Source: Closterium sp. NIES-65 (taxonomy: Eukaryota > Streptophyta > Zygnematophyceae > Desmidiales > Closteriaceae). From it: DNA of 64,000 nucleotides. Every line of letters begins with the position of its first letter. Positions within the stretch are counted from its first letter, which is position 1. Under the pieces are notes generated by a model. It worked only from the letters and a program-made list of their open reading frames with translations, was not told the DNA's origin and searched no databases. Shown piece by piece: positions 1 to 10,361 of this stretch. The stretch spans positions 496,001-560,000 of the forward strand of contig CANXME010001452.1 in the NCBI GenBank assembly GCA_948144175.1. The letters run 5' to 3'. The position numbers and the translations under genes are program-made.

Positions 1-249
1 TCGGCCATCACTGTCGCCGAGGGCATGGGGTCGACGGGAAACCTCAAGCACATGGAGCGGCGACTGGCCTGGCTGCAGCCTATGGTAAGGCGCTGGAAGT
101 TCTCGCTGAGGTACACCCCGACCACCGAGCAGCTGGCCGACTTCCTGACGAAGGCGCTGCACTATCTCGCCTTCAACCGGTGCTCCGTTGCCATCGGCCA
201 GGTGCGCTTGGCCGACGTGGGCGACGGCGACGACGACGTGCAGCAGTAG
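1..249 (+). pseudogene. Ty1/copia RNase H C-terminus (family A, copy 1)
   Basis: The frame is open from the window edge to a TAG at 247-249. It encodes the end of a copia RNase H domain, including TEQLADFLTKALHY and a VQQ C-terminus. It matches the C-terminus of the complete family A element at 13967-21322 almost residue for residue, with a few substitutions such as YTPTTEQLAD for YIPTTEQPAD. The rest of this element lies left of the window. RNase H would degrade the RNA strand during reverse transcription. Being partial, it cannot be judged intact. Confidence 0.88.
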
Positions 250-377
250 GTGCTATGCCCTATTGCATGGCTGGTGCGTTGGACGACGTGCTGTGTGTTG
301 GGTGCACGTCGATGAGCTATTCTCCGAGGAGTACTGACGTGTGGGCTGGGGGCCCAAGCGTGAACGTGGCAAGGGAG
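250..377 (+). other. 3' untranslated segment and polypurine tract of family A copy 1
   Basis: This 128-bp stretch lies between the pol stop and the LTR. It ends in GGCAAGGGAG directly before the TGTCAACAGG start of the LTR, the position expected for the polypurine tract that primes plus-strand DNA. The intact family A element has the equivalent GGCAGGGGAG. Confidence 0.7.
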
Positions 378-1542
378 TGTCAACAGGAGTTGGGTTTGGC
401 CCCGTCCACGCTTGGGCGGAGCTGACTTCGTGGTTGGGTGTGAGCGGAGCAGCCGACTTGCAGCAGTGGGCGAGCTGGTTGACAAGGAGGTCGACCTGCA
501 CGGGAGCCACTGCACGGGCGCCGACTTCAGGGTGGCGATGAATTCAGGGAGGTCGACCTGGGAAGTCGAACTGTGGAGGACGTCGACTTGGTGACGCCAA
601 CTTTGGGCAGCCGACTTGGGTGGTCGGCTGACAGGCCTGCTGGTCGACTTGGTGGTAGGTCGACCAGGCGTGATGTCGACCTGGTGGTCGACGGAGGAGG
701 GGCCGACGTCGACCACAACTCAGGACGCCGAGCAGCTGGGCGTCGAGTAGTAGGGCGTCAACTTGGTGACGCCGACTTCGGGTAGCCCACTTCGGTGGTC
801 GGCTGATAACGGTGCTGGTCGACGTGGAGCTGGTCGTGCCTCCCGCACTGCTGCCAGGAGTGACGTCGACCTAGAGCTGGTGAACCAGGGGTATGGTCGA
901 CCTGGTGAGGTCGACTGAAGGTCGTCGTTGACTTGGGAGGTTGACGGGCACATACAGGTGCAGCTGGTCGACGTGGTTGCCTGGTCGACCATGTTACCTG
1001 GGTGACGAGGTTCTGTGGAGGAGTGCGACGGTCTTCCAGGCGAAGTTGGAGAGTCTGACCTCGGTGGTGGTATCCCGAGGTCGACGTGGCTGATCAGATG
1101 CAGTCGTCAGCACCAGGTTGACTTGGTGTGTGCACTGTGCAGGTGACGAGGCTCAGCACGCCAATCATCTGCAAGCACCTGCGAAGCTGGTGTGATGTTG
1201 TACTGCGGGAGCAACGCTGGCACGCCGTCGACCTGCTGCGTTGGCACGCCGTAGACTTTGCATTGCTGGAGCGCGGTCGACCAAGTCGTGCTGGAACGCG
1301 GTCGACCATGTTGCCCTGGCAGTCGACCGACCTGAATGCTAGCTCTGATGTAGTCTTGCCATGCCAACTTCTTTGAACTATTGTTGTCAACCTTCCTTAG
1401 TGAAACTCTTGTCAAATTTCCCCGTGAACCAGCAATCAGTGTGTGCACTAGGAAAACAACTAAGGACCAACAAACGCAGAGATCACACGAGCACCCGTGC
1501 CTAGCTCATAGTCTAGCTCCCGTTGTAGTAGTTATCTCCGCA
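378..1542 (+). repeat. 3' LTR of family A copia, copy 1
   Basis: The LTR starts TGTCAACAGG and ends GTTATCTCCGCA, matching the reversed LTRs at 13967-14947 and 20342-21322. It is about 1165 bp against 981 bp in those copies. It lacks their 16-bp minisatellite and is clearly diverged, so it is an older or separate subfamily copy. It is rich in GTCGAC motifs. The 5' partner is outside the window. Confidence 0.8.
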
Positions 1543-2598
1543 GACCCACCTCCAGAAAGACCAGAAGGTTCCATTGAAGACGAAGAGGAGAACGACCCCA
1601 CATACGATGAGCTGACAGTCGGTCGCATGTAGTACGATTGGCAAGCACGACTTTAGATTCAAGAATCGCCACCTGCATGCATCGCATACGACGATGAAGG
1701 TTACGACTATGAGAATGATCACGACATGGATCATGACTTTACTCCAAAACTCGCAAATCTTGCCCAAGCCAAGAAAGACATCAACAAATGGTACCTGGAC
1801 AGTTGTTGCGGTCAGCAAATGGTGTCGTCGAATGTCTTCATTCTCAGCAGTGAGGAACTCTTCAATGAGATTGAAATCACCGTCGCCAACAACCAGACGA
1901 TCTACGCGAGAAGCCGCGGGCAGATCCAGCTGGAGTCAAACGACACCGGTTACTGCATCCACATCAGCGATGTCCTGGTGGTGCCGGAGCTTCAGTTCAA
2001 TCTCTTGTCCTTCGACCAGCTGATGAAGTGCGGTGTCGAGCTGCACACAACAGAGAACGAGCTTCACTTAATATACGAAGGGAATCTTCTCGGAATGGCG
2101 AAGAGCGAAAACAGGGTGTTCATGCTCGACTTCGAGTCACCCAAGACTTCTGGCGACAATCAACACGTCATAGTTCTTGATCCGCCCGGTCACCCGTTAC
2201 CGCCAACTTGGAGCCACCCAGAAGAAACCGATTATCAACGACTAGGCCTTGACGGAACCTTCCATGCTCTTGCCCTACCTGTCGCCTCAACCACTAATCT
2301 TGCGGACAAAGGACCACAAGAAGTGGAGGAAGGTGAAGAAATTACTTCGGAAACAGCAAACACAGAAGTTGGAGGAAGGGCGCGAGCACTCTGGGTCATG
2401 GAGAACACCGAGCTGGGAGAAGCTATTGCAGCCAAAACCGGATGGGGAAACGTCGTCAAAGGACGTGCAGCAGAAGAAGCAGAAGAACCAGAAGTTACTG
2501 AGGAGGCACTGGAAGCAGAAGAGGAAGAATCACTGACGGATTACGGGCCTCACCTCATCCCCATCGCGACAGACAAGGGGAGCAGCGATTGTCAATAA
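1543..2598 (+). pseudogene. Copia-type aspartic protease relic with altered active site
   Basis: The main open frame is 1726-2598 (290 aa). Residues about 22-140 align with a copia protease/pre-integrase segment: KWYLDSCCGQQM at the usual D-S/T-G-A active site, then ISDVLVVPELQFNLLSFDQL, like the family's DVLYVPGLxxNLLS motif. The active-site triplet reads D-S-C rather than D-S-G/D-T-G, so activity is doubtful. The second half is acidic (EEVEEGEE, EEAEEPEVTEEALEAEEEE) and has no integrase or RT after it. An acidic frame at 1543-1632 (EDEEENDPTYDE) ends at a TAG. It is probably a relic of an unrelated old copia lineage; a retained protease-like gene is possible but unsupported. Confidence 0.55.
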
Positions 2599-2743
2599 TG
2601 ACTTCGAATAAGAAGAAGTCACACCTCTGGAAGGACTCCTGGAGCTTCCCGTGACGATCGACACCTCCACCATCGGCGACACCAGCGGCAAGTAACATCG
2701 AGCACGAATCGAGACGCTCCACGCGGCAGCAGTACAAGTCTTC

Positions 2744-4361
2744 ATGCCGGAAGAACCTGCGGACGAAGTGGGAAAAGAAACCACAGAGAAGATATCAGCA
2801 CGAGAGAAGGAGCTCTACGCGCGCACGAAAGGATATCGATGGAATTCAGCGGACACCGAATGGGGAAACGTTTATTTGGCGTGCCTCGCCGACACGTTGC
2901 ACGTCCTGGACTCTGGGGTGTTCATCCACATGATGGATGCATACCTGACAACGCTAGGCAAGGCGGAAATGCACGTTCTGGAGAGGTGAGCAGGGTTGGT
3001 GAGACGTGGAGTCATAATGCTTTGATTTAGATCTAGCACTCATCTGTGAACATTGTATCACGTGAATGATAGCTAATCCTCTAAATCGCAGGTGCAAGAA
3101 GGGGGTGAAATGAGACACACTGAGCGTTCTCTTTCGTATACTTGGAGGAAACTCGTTTTTAAGCTCCGGCGCAAACTACGCAGTAGTTGAGCACCGGAGC
3201 ATGATGCAAATCGTGCCAATACTAATCGCGGATCAGAGTGCAACCAAGCGTTACGAGGCGAAAGAGCTGCGAGCACTGCAGTTCCGCGCTTTCCGTATGT
3301 ATGCCGTGTTCTACAAGGCCTTCTTGGGTGTGGATTTGCACACCCATACCACTCTAGCAATTGCCCGACAACACGCTATCACGAAAGTTTCTCTACTGAT
3401 TGTTGTGTATTCTGGCTATTTGATAGTGTATCGCATGTAGAAAATGAGGCGTTTAAATACGCATATTTGACTAATTAGTGGAGTATTTCTGCATTTGACT
3501 CCCCCGTAACGCACAGACTCGTGGAGTTGCTGCGGAGGGCTTTCAAGACTCACAAGTCCCACTGGGAAATGCCGAAGGTTCACATGATAAAACATCTTCT
3601 GGAGAACGTCGTGACACGTGGGATGCCGCACCACTACAACACTGAGATGTGGGAACGCACGCACAAGGGCATAGTGAAGACACCAGAGCGGGGGGGAAAC
3701 TGGAGGGACATTCCACAGAGAACTGTAGAAGAAGATGTGCAACGCGAGATTTACAGAGAAGTGGCTGCGGATGCGGGCGGGGGACGCCAATATGTCTCTG
3801 CTCTTCGTGAGATGTGTGCCAGGATAGAGTGGGGCATAGTGGGTTTAAGGCGATGTTTTGCCGGGTCTTGTTGGAATAGAGTCGTGAGGGATGACAATCC
3901 TGTTGTATGTCTGCCTGGGTTGGGTATTGGTGGCAGGCAGCTCGCACTAAGGAACTAGTGCTGACCAAGAAGTATCGCGCCATGCGGGTATGTGGTCCAC
4001 CAGACGTAGTTATGGGGGAGTAAAATACTGCATTGGGTGAGGAGATGGTCATCCTGCGCGCAGAAATTCAAGCACTTGGCTTAAGTGGCAACGCTGTGCA
4101 GGTGAGATTTGAAGTGTTGTTTATTTGTGGAAGGGCTCAATCGCAACCGTTGACGATGCGCCAGCTTCCATCCTAAATGGTTAAAGTGACGTGGCATTAA
4201 GTTGCCGATTTGTATTCATGTGCACAACGCTCTTGCCATTCCACGGACCCGCGGATGTGCTTTAGTACCCAAAGGGGCCTTTGTGAAGGCATCTCCGAGA
4301 GAGAAATAATTCTCGGACGTGGCAGTCAAGGCACCTACCAAAGGAGAGTGGTATTCTAGAT
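2744..4361 (+). pseudogene. CACTA/Plavaka-like (CMC) DNA transposase, main part
   Basis: Several frames resemble the transposase of CACTA-superfamily Plavaka-type elements. An exon ends at 2987 with VYLACLADTLHVLDSGVF, like the family's DxxHxLDLGVF block, followed by GTGAGC. After an acceptor at about 3091 comes ANYAVVEHRSMMQIVPILI, continuing to RALQFRAFRMYAVFYKAF. After an acceptor at about 3514 comes THKSHWEMPKVHMIKH and then RGMPHHYNTEMWERTHKGIV, like the conserved PKxHxxxHY and YNTExxERxH blocks. A tail exon, KAPTKGEWYSRCLCIFTTND, begins before 4361 and continues at 5566. Internal stops (for example TAA after ASPREK near 4308) and LTR insertions show it is dead. Recognition rests on motif order, not on a search. 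Confidence 0.6.
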
Positions 4362-4490
4362 TGTCAAAATTTAGAAGAAAGAAGAGGGTTGCACTAGGAA
4401 CAATGGGGATACAAATAGCAAACCCTAGAAGGGTTGTACTCGCTATAGAGCACCCCACTACAGGCTAGAGCATAAGATAACATTCTGACA
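4362..4490 (-). repeat. 3' LTR of Copia-I
   Basis: 129 bp, TGTCAAAATTTAG to ATTCTGACA, paired with 5437-5565. Confidence 0.9.
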
Positions 4491-4799
4491 CACCCCCATA
4501 GCCAAAGTGGGGTGTAATCAGCAGAGCAAGCAAAGCAGTACAAGCTCAGGGTGGATCACAATGTCACCACACATTCTGAGCACAAGTTCAAGAAGCAATA
4601 GTTTAAAGTTCACAATTATGAGCAAAGCTAGTGGTAGTCACAACGGGCAAGTGAGGAGGAGAGAGAGTGAGAGGAGAGAAGATAGGAGGCGACGGCTGAA
4701 GCTGCAGACACACGGGCAACAGGAGGCAGACTGGCACAGCGGCTACCGGGCGAAGCCCCCGGACTACTGGAGTAACTGGCCCCGCGGCTAAAGTAGCGG

Positions 4800-5345
4800 C
4801 AGACGAGCAACGGACCCACAGGCGACGGGAAAAGGGGGGGGGGGGGGGGGGGGTGCACGTGCCGTAGGTAGGGCGACGGGGTCGGGCCTGTAGGGCGGCG
4901 GGTCGACGGGGCCGCAGGTAGGGCGACGGGGCCGGGGTCAGGGCCGTAGGTAGGGTCGCCCGAGCCGCGCGCAGGCGGCCCGAGCCGCGCGCGGGCCTGG
5001 CGACGCCCGTACAGGTCGCGCGCGGGCCTGGCGCAGCCCGTACGGGTGGAGCGCGGGCCTGGCGCAGCCCGTACGGGCCGCGGACGGGTCGGGCGCGGCC
5101 CGTACGTGCCGCGCGCAGGCCACGACGCACGACGGGGGGCGAAGAACGGGTCCCCGTCGCCCGTCGCGGCGCCGCCCAAGTGCGACGCGCCGGTCGACGG
5201 GGCAGAAGCCCGCCGCGCGCCTCGGGGCGCACAGCGGGCAGAGAACCGCCGCGCGCCTCGGGGCGCACGGCGGGCACAAAACCGCCGCGCGCCTCGGGGC
5301 GCACGGCGGGAAGAAAAATGCCGCACACCACGGGGCGTGCGGCTC
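4800..5345 (-). repeat. GC-rich repetitive leader of Copia-I
   Basis: Low-complexity G+C sequence between the 5' LTR and the 3' region. It contains a run of 20 G at 4834-4853 and about four copies of a 36-bp unit around GCGCGCCTCGGGGCGCAC at 5200-5340. Long open frames here follow from base composition and are not credible genes. The position equals the leader in the larger copia copies. Confidence 0.75.
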
Positions 5346-5436
5346 AGAGGGTAGTTGCAGTAGTAGCAGCGGAAGCGAGAAGGTGGTAAGCCCACCCACA
5401 GGATCGATCCAAGGGGATCGACCTGCTCTGATAGCA

Positions 5437-5565
5437 TGTCAAAATTTAGAAGAAAGAAGAGGGTTGCACTAGGAAGAATGGGGATACAAATAGCAAACCC
5501 TAGAAGGGTTGTACTCGCTATAGAGCACCCCACTACAGGCCAGAGCATAAGATAACATTCTGACA
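5437..5565 (-). repeat. 5' LTR of Copia-I
   Basis: 129 bp, near-identical to 4362-4490, with the primer site on its inner side. Confidence 0.9.
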
Positions 5566-5749
5566 TAGATGCCTGTGCATCTTCACCACAAATGATAAAG
5601 ATGGTACTCGGAAGGCATTTGTGTACTTGAGGTACTACGAGAAGGTCAACCAGTGTCAGCTCACCACATGCAAGCAGCTCTGCCCCTGACGAGATGATGG
5701 CAGATACGCCGTGGTGGAGGTGGAAAGCATCATGCGCATGGTGCATGTC
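5566..5749 (+). pseudogene. CMC transposase tail, middle piece
   Basis: This continues the frame broken at 4361 by Copia-I: RCLCIFTTNDKDGTRKAF, VYLRYYEKVNQCQLTTCKQ, a TGA after LCP, then RDDGRYAVVEVESIMRMVHV. A YAVVxxxSIxxxVHxxP block is typical of the C-terminal part of Plavaka/CACTA transposases. The reading frame resumes at 8421 after two further insertions. The precise junctions show that the insertions entered an existing coding exon. Confidence 0.55.
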
Positions 5750-5754
5750 TGCCC

Positions 5755-5885
5755 GGTGAAAATTGAAACGAGAATGAATGAACTATGAAACAGTTGGGGA
5801 CAAGTACTAACCTTGATTGGGTTGTACCCCATATGGGCTACCCCACTATAGCCTACACAAAAGCATAAGCTATAATGTTCTGACA
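5755..5885 (-). repeat. 3' LTR of Copia-J
   Basis: 131 bp ending ATGTTCTGACA. The first base is G instead of the usual T. The inner side carries the polypurine tract (TATGGGGGTG on the minus strand). Confidence 0.88.
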
Positions 5886-6097
5886 CACCCCCATAGGCAA
5901 AGTGGGGGAGAACAAGCGGTCACAAGACCAGTCAAGCAAAGCAAAGCAAAGCAAGCTCAGGGTGGATCACAATGTCACCACACATTCCGAGCACAAGTTC
6001 AAGGCCACAAGGCCAGTTCACATGCAGGAGTACATATATATATAGAAAGCTAAACAAGCAAGAGCAGGTGTATATATATGTAACAGTACAAGCAAGG

Positions 6098-7490
6098 TCA
6101 AGAGGTGAGCAAGTGAGGTAAGACAGGCACAAGACCAAGCTGAGTACAGAAGCGCTGATGATCACAAGGCGCAAGTGCCTTGGTGAAGATATCAGCAGTG
6201 TTGGCCTCAGAGGCCACGTACACAAGACGCTGCTGACCACGCTGCTGCAGCTCATGAGCAAGGAAGTAGTGAAGAGCAATGTGCTTCGTTCTGTGCTCCA
6301 GTCTCTGCTCTCGACACAAGGCCAACATGGCCTTGTTGTCTACGTACAGCACTGGAGGAGAACGAGGCACCTCTCCAAAGTCAGACAGCAGGTAGGTGAG
6401 CCAGCGAAGCTCCTGTGCAGCCATGGCCCCGGCGTAGATCTCAGCCTCACAACTGGAGCCGAGAACAGAAGACGAGCGGGTAGCCCGCCACGAAACAGAG
6501 CCGGAACCAAGGCTGAAGGTGTAACCCTGTGACGACCGCTGCGTAGCCTGGTCGTCCGCCCAAGAAGCGTCTGCGTGCCCAGTGAGGACCACTGGACTCC
6601 GCCCGCCAAGCACAAGCCCCATGCCCGACGTACTGCACAAGTAGGGCAACACCCTCTTCGCTGCAGCCATGTGCTCCGGTCTGTGTCTCCCAGGAGCAAC
6701 ATAGCGTGCGAGAATGCTAAGAGGGTATACAAGGTCAGGTCGAGTGCAGGTCATCAGGTACATGAGGCAGCCAACAACCTCTGGGTACGGGCCACTCGAC
6801 TCTACGGACTCATCCGAAGGCAGAGCTGAGAGCGAGTGGCGAGTAGGCAGAGGAGTGGCCTGAGGCGAGGAGTACGTGAAGCCGAAGCGCTGAAGGACCT
6901 GCTGCACCATGTGTGACTGAGTCAGGGTAATGGTGTGGCGTGCTCTGTCCCGGGTGATCTGCAAGCCAAGGTAGCTGCGCAGTTCACCCAGGTCTGTGCA
7001 CGTGTGTCTCTTTTGCAGCTCGGACTTCACGTGGGCGAGTCCAGCAGTGTCAGCAGTGGCAAAGACCAAGTCGTCGACGTACACGAGGATGTAGAACGGC
7101 GGCAAAGAAGTGTCGGTGCGCAGAAACAGCGACGGGTCAGTAGTAGAGGGAGCAAACCCAAGAGTCGCAAGCGTAGTCTTCATTGTGTCGTGCCACTCGC
7201 GCGGTGCTTGGCGAAGACCGTAGACTGGCCCCCGGAGGCTCCACTGGGTGCCAGGAGGAAAAGTCTCAGTGAAGCCAGGTGGTTGGCGCAGCCAGATCTC
7301 CTCGTGCAGGCTACCCTGCAAGAAAGCAGTGCTGAAGTTAAGAGAGTGAAGCTCGTAGTCGCGCTGAGCGGCTATGTGCAGTAGCACGCGAAGAGTGGTC
7401 ATCTTCGGGGTGGGAGAGAAGGTCTGAAAGTAGTCAACTCCCTGCCGCTGACTGAAGCCACGAGCCACGTACCGCGCCTTGAAGACAGGC
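6098..7490 (-). pseudogene. Copia reverse transcriptase-RNase H (Copia-J)
   Basis: An uninterrupted 456-aa frame (from Met at 7468) covers most of copia RT and all of RNase H. It has ARGFSQRQGVDYFQTFSPT in the RT fingers, the catalytic ILVYVDDLVF, then the RNase H blocks GHADASWADD, CEAEIYAGAMAAQEL and LYVDNKAM, ending HLLTS before TGA. Residues upstream (FKARYVARGFSQ) are in frame but have no start, since everything upstream of the RT fingers is deleted. It would synthesise element cDNA in Gag particles. It is the cleanest RT/RH frame among the short-LTR copies, yet the element lacks all other functions. Confidence 0.88.
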
Positions 7491-7494
7491 GGGG

Positions 7495-8035
7495 CCGTAG
7501 GTAGGTGGCGGGGCTAGCAGGTAGGCGCCGGGGCGGCACAGGTAGGTGGCGGGGCCGTGGTTAGGTGGCGTGGCCGCTGGTAGGCGGCGGGGCCGCAGGT
7601 AGGTGGTGGGGCCAGCAGGTAGGCTCCGGAGCCGCACAGGTAGGTGACGGGGCCACGGTTAGGTGGCGGGGCCGCTGGTAGGTGGCGGGGCCGCAGGTAG
7701 GTGGCGGGGCCAGCAGGTAGGCGCCGGGGCCTCACAGGTAGGCGTCGGGGCCGCAGGTAGGCGCCGGGGCTGGTAAAGGGCGGCGTCAGCGCCGCAGGGC
7801 GGCGCGAGGGCCGCGGGGTAGGCGACGACGCCGCAGGGCGGCGGATCGGGGCCGGGAAAGGGCGGCGCGATGGCCGTGGGGTAGGCAACGAGGCCGCAGG
7901 GCGGCGGGTCGGGGCCAGGAAGGGCGGCGCGAGGGCCGCAAGGCAGGTGACGGGGCCGCTAGGGCGGCGCGACGGGGTCGAGAAAATGGGGGAGCGCGAC
8001 TCGGGCTAGGGCTGAGCGCGCTCCGGGCAGGAAAA
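7495..8035 (-). repeat. GC-rich tandem leader of Copia-J
   Basis: Degenerate tandem repeats of about 12-25 bp around GGTAGGTGGCGGGGCC, from the primer site to the RT junction. No conserved protein is seen. This is the same position and style as the leaders of the other short-LTR copia copies, with a different repeat sequence. Confidence 0.75.
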
Positions 8036-8094
8036 AAAAATTCGACTTGGTGGGCCCTAGGAACAGTTCCCACGAGGGAACCTGCTTGATACCA

Positions 8095-8225
8095 TGTGAA
8101 AATCGAAACGAGAATGAATGAACTATGAAACAGTTGGGTACAAGTACTAACCCTGATTGGGTTGTACCCCATATGGGCTACCCCACTACAGCCTACACAA
8201 AAGCATAAGCTATAATGTTCTGACA
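8095..8225 (-). repeat. 5' LTR of Copia-J
   Basis: 131 bp, TGTGAAAATCGAAACG to GTTCTGACA, paired with 5755-5885. Confidence 0.9.
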
Positions 8226-8234
8226 TGCCCCTCG

Positions 8235-8416
8235 TGTGAAAATAGGTAGATCGAGGTAAGAGCCATAGCTAGGACTAACCTAGCTAGGCAAGAAGAAGTT
8301 AGGCAAAAGAGGAGTTGTACTAGCAAGCAATGAGATACAAATATGAAACCCTAAGGGGTTATACTCGCTATAGAGTACCCCACTGCAGGCTAGATAACAA
8401 ATATAACATTCTGACA
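8235..8416 (-). repeat. Solo LTR (copia-type), TSD CCTCG
   Basis: 182 bp, TGTGAAAATAGG to ACATTCTGACA, flanked by CCTCG at 8230-8234 and 8417-8421. No internal sequence remains, as expected after LTR-LTR recombination. The ends match the short-LTR copia family and suggest minus orientation. It lies one base beyond the TSD of Copia-J. Confidence 0.88.
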
Positions 8417-8474
8417 CCTCGTACAGCAACACCAAGGTTCTGTTGCTGAACAAGTTTTCTTTGTGTGAGTGATG
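8417..8474 (+). pseudogene. CMC transposase C-terminal end
   Basis: The frame broken at 5749 resumes as SYSNTKVLLLNKFSLCE and stops at TGA. It resembles the short VxxxLNKF end of Plavaka-type transposases. It is assigned only because it continues the interrupted exon. Confidence 0.45.
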
Positions 8475-9289
8475 CGAGTGGCAAGCCAGCACATGCTATT
8501 TTACCCACGGGCCTCTATTTGTTTTCTGGAGAGAGGGTTTGTAGAGTGTGGATATGTATTGTTGTAGCTACTTGGGTTTGGTTGGGTTTGTGACTGATTG
8601 TAGCTTTCTCAGAACGTTATGCACTAAAATGCTCGGTGCTTGGTGGTCGTGGTCACATACTGCAAGGGCTGAATGATAAAACACGTGTTACTGGATGTTG
8701 ACATTTTTTCTACTTTGTACGCGGAAACAAGTTCAGTAGACGTTTGCATCGTTACACGGGTTGCACAGGTGTTTGAGTCCGAATATTATCGCTTTCTCTA
8801 ATGGTATGCATTTCTAGCGGTGTAGCGAGCTCCGAAATTGTGGTTTTGGTTTGCGGTTTTGTGTGTGTGGACGACCGAATCCACGAATGTGTTCCGATCA
8901 CGTGGTTGGTCAATTACAGCGGGGCTGGCTTTCTGTCCTAACGGGTTGACCAATTGCTCTACGACATGTGCGTCTTTTGCGGTACTGGTGTTTTGTGCGT
9001 TGGATATCGAGCTATGTGACTTCGTCTTATTGTAGATGGTAGTGAGGATGTTGTGTCGTTCAAATTATTGGTGTGTGTAATGTTCTTTTATTTCCGGCCA
9101 ATCATTGTGTTTCATCTGGTATGACCAATGTCATTTCTTGTCGCAGTCGTTTTGCAGTTTCTGCTTAGCACAGGAGGTATGCAATTTCACATTTGCCATG
9201 CACTTTCTCATAAGAAGAGGGTTCTTTTCCATTTTGTATATCAGTTTTGCAGTTCTTCTCCCAGTGTGACTCAGTGCCAAAACTCTCCC
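8475..9289. other. Unassigned sequence
   Basis: T- and G-rich non-repetitive DNA. Short frames such as 8838-9035 have no recognisable motifs. It may be the 3' part of the DNA transposon or an intron of the hypothetical gene that follows. Confidence 0.4.
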
Positions 9290-10361
9290 CTGCATAACAG
9301 GATGGCTATGATCAAGGGTCTCATCGAGGAGCTAAAGGCCAGTCCCGATGATGTGTTTTGGTTTGTTGAGTTACACTTCCTTCCGTCTCGGCTCCCGAAA
9401 TGGTGCATTCTCGATCGTCTCTGTAACCTTATATGCGGCGCACGCGCCATAAGTGTTGGCATCCTCTTCAACGTGGCCGGCGACTGCACTGCTTTGCCTC
9501 TCGTCGTACTATGTCCAGATGAGCGGCCCGAAAGCATTGGGAGAAGGACGGCCAAACTCGTGCGGTACACGAAGAGCGGAAGATTGACCCCCGAGGTACG
9601 TTTGGATTTTTGCAATTTTCTACATAATGTGGGAGTGTGGTGGAGCATGTTTTGGTATGCGGCTCCGCGCACCTCTAAACGTGTCCGTACTATGGTTGAT
9701 GTGTGTGTACATGTCTTTACATAGTACATGGACGAGGTAAACGTCAATCATTTCAGCAAGGACATGAGGGTTGTGATTCTCACGTGCAACGATGGACATC
9801 GCATCACCGGGGGCGTGTCTCCGCCGACTGTGGAGCATGGGTTTCCGATGCAGCACCTCCTTTGTCTGCGTTTTGTCTCCCGTTATGAGCATGCCTCACA
9901 TGAACGGAGTTGTTCATGCTTTCAAAGCGCAGTACCGTGTTTTTCTCATGCGAAGGGCAGTGCACTCCAGCGAGTGTTAGCGCTGATATTCGGCACCGAT
10001 TACTGTGGTGGATTACTACGGAATGCTGCGTTGGATTGGAGAGGCACGGAGGCATGTTTCAAGTGCGACCATGCAGCGACGCTGGTGACGTGCTGGCTGT
10101 GTTCCGGACTCGTCGACGCCCTTGAAGGGACACCTGCGCAACACTTTTGCGGCGGGGATGTACTAGCCGTTGGTGTCGACCACTGTTGATCTGCAGGTTT
10201 TGATCGAGCAGTTCAAAATCGAGCGCGGAACTTATATGACCGCATGCGGTTTTGTGGACTACGACGAGACACTGTTGGAGAAGCGGGTATTCAGTTCGAG
10301 CCAGTTTCCAACGGATCTGGTGGCGGTGGTGGGGAAATGTGCATATCTGAAGGCCCACTGA
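9290..10361 (+). CDS. Possible spliced hypothetical gene
   Basis: Three blocks look like exons. The first, about 9300-9596, follows an acceptor-like CATAACAG; it encodes MAMIKGLIEELKASPDDV and FWFVELHFLPSRLPKWC and ends before GTACGT. The second starts at 9723 after TTTACATAG with YMDEVNVNHFSKDMRVVILT. The third, 10196-10361, follows CTGCAG and encodes LIEQFKIERGTYMTACGFVD, ending CAYLKAH before TGA. I recognise no family. It could be an accessory gene of the neighbouring DNA transposon or a host gene. The exon limits are guesses from GT/AG and codon texture. Confidence 0.3.

Larger units (their letters stand above)
4362..5565 (-). mobile_element. 1.2-kb non-autonomous copia-type LTR element (Copia-I)
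   Basis: Two 129-bp LTRs (4362-4490 and 5437-5565, about two mismatches) start TGTC and end TGACA. They are flanked by the 5-bp TSD TAGAT at 4357-4361 and 5566-5570. Read on the minus strand, the 5' LTR is followed by TGCTATCAGAGCAGG (5422-5436), one mismatch from the plant initiator-Met-tRNA primer site. The other LTR is preceded by the polypurine tract TATGGGGGTG. Inside there are only the family's conserved 3' region and a GC-rich leader; gag and pol are missing. It sits inside the transposase tail exon. It would need proteins supplied by a related element. Confidence 0.9.
5755..8225 (-). mobile_element. Copia deletion derivative with leader joined to RT (Copia-J)
   Basis: 131-bp LTRs at 5755-5885 and 8095-8225 (about five mismatches) are flanked by the TSD TGCCC at 5750-5754 and 8226-8230. 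The primer site on the minus strand is TGGTATCAAGCAGG next to 8095. The GC-rich leader runs straight into reverse transcriptase near 7490; gag, protease and integrase are absent. Because LTRs and TSD are complete, either the deletion happened after insertion or a defective genome was mobilised by a helper. Confidence 0.9.
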
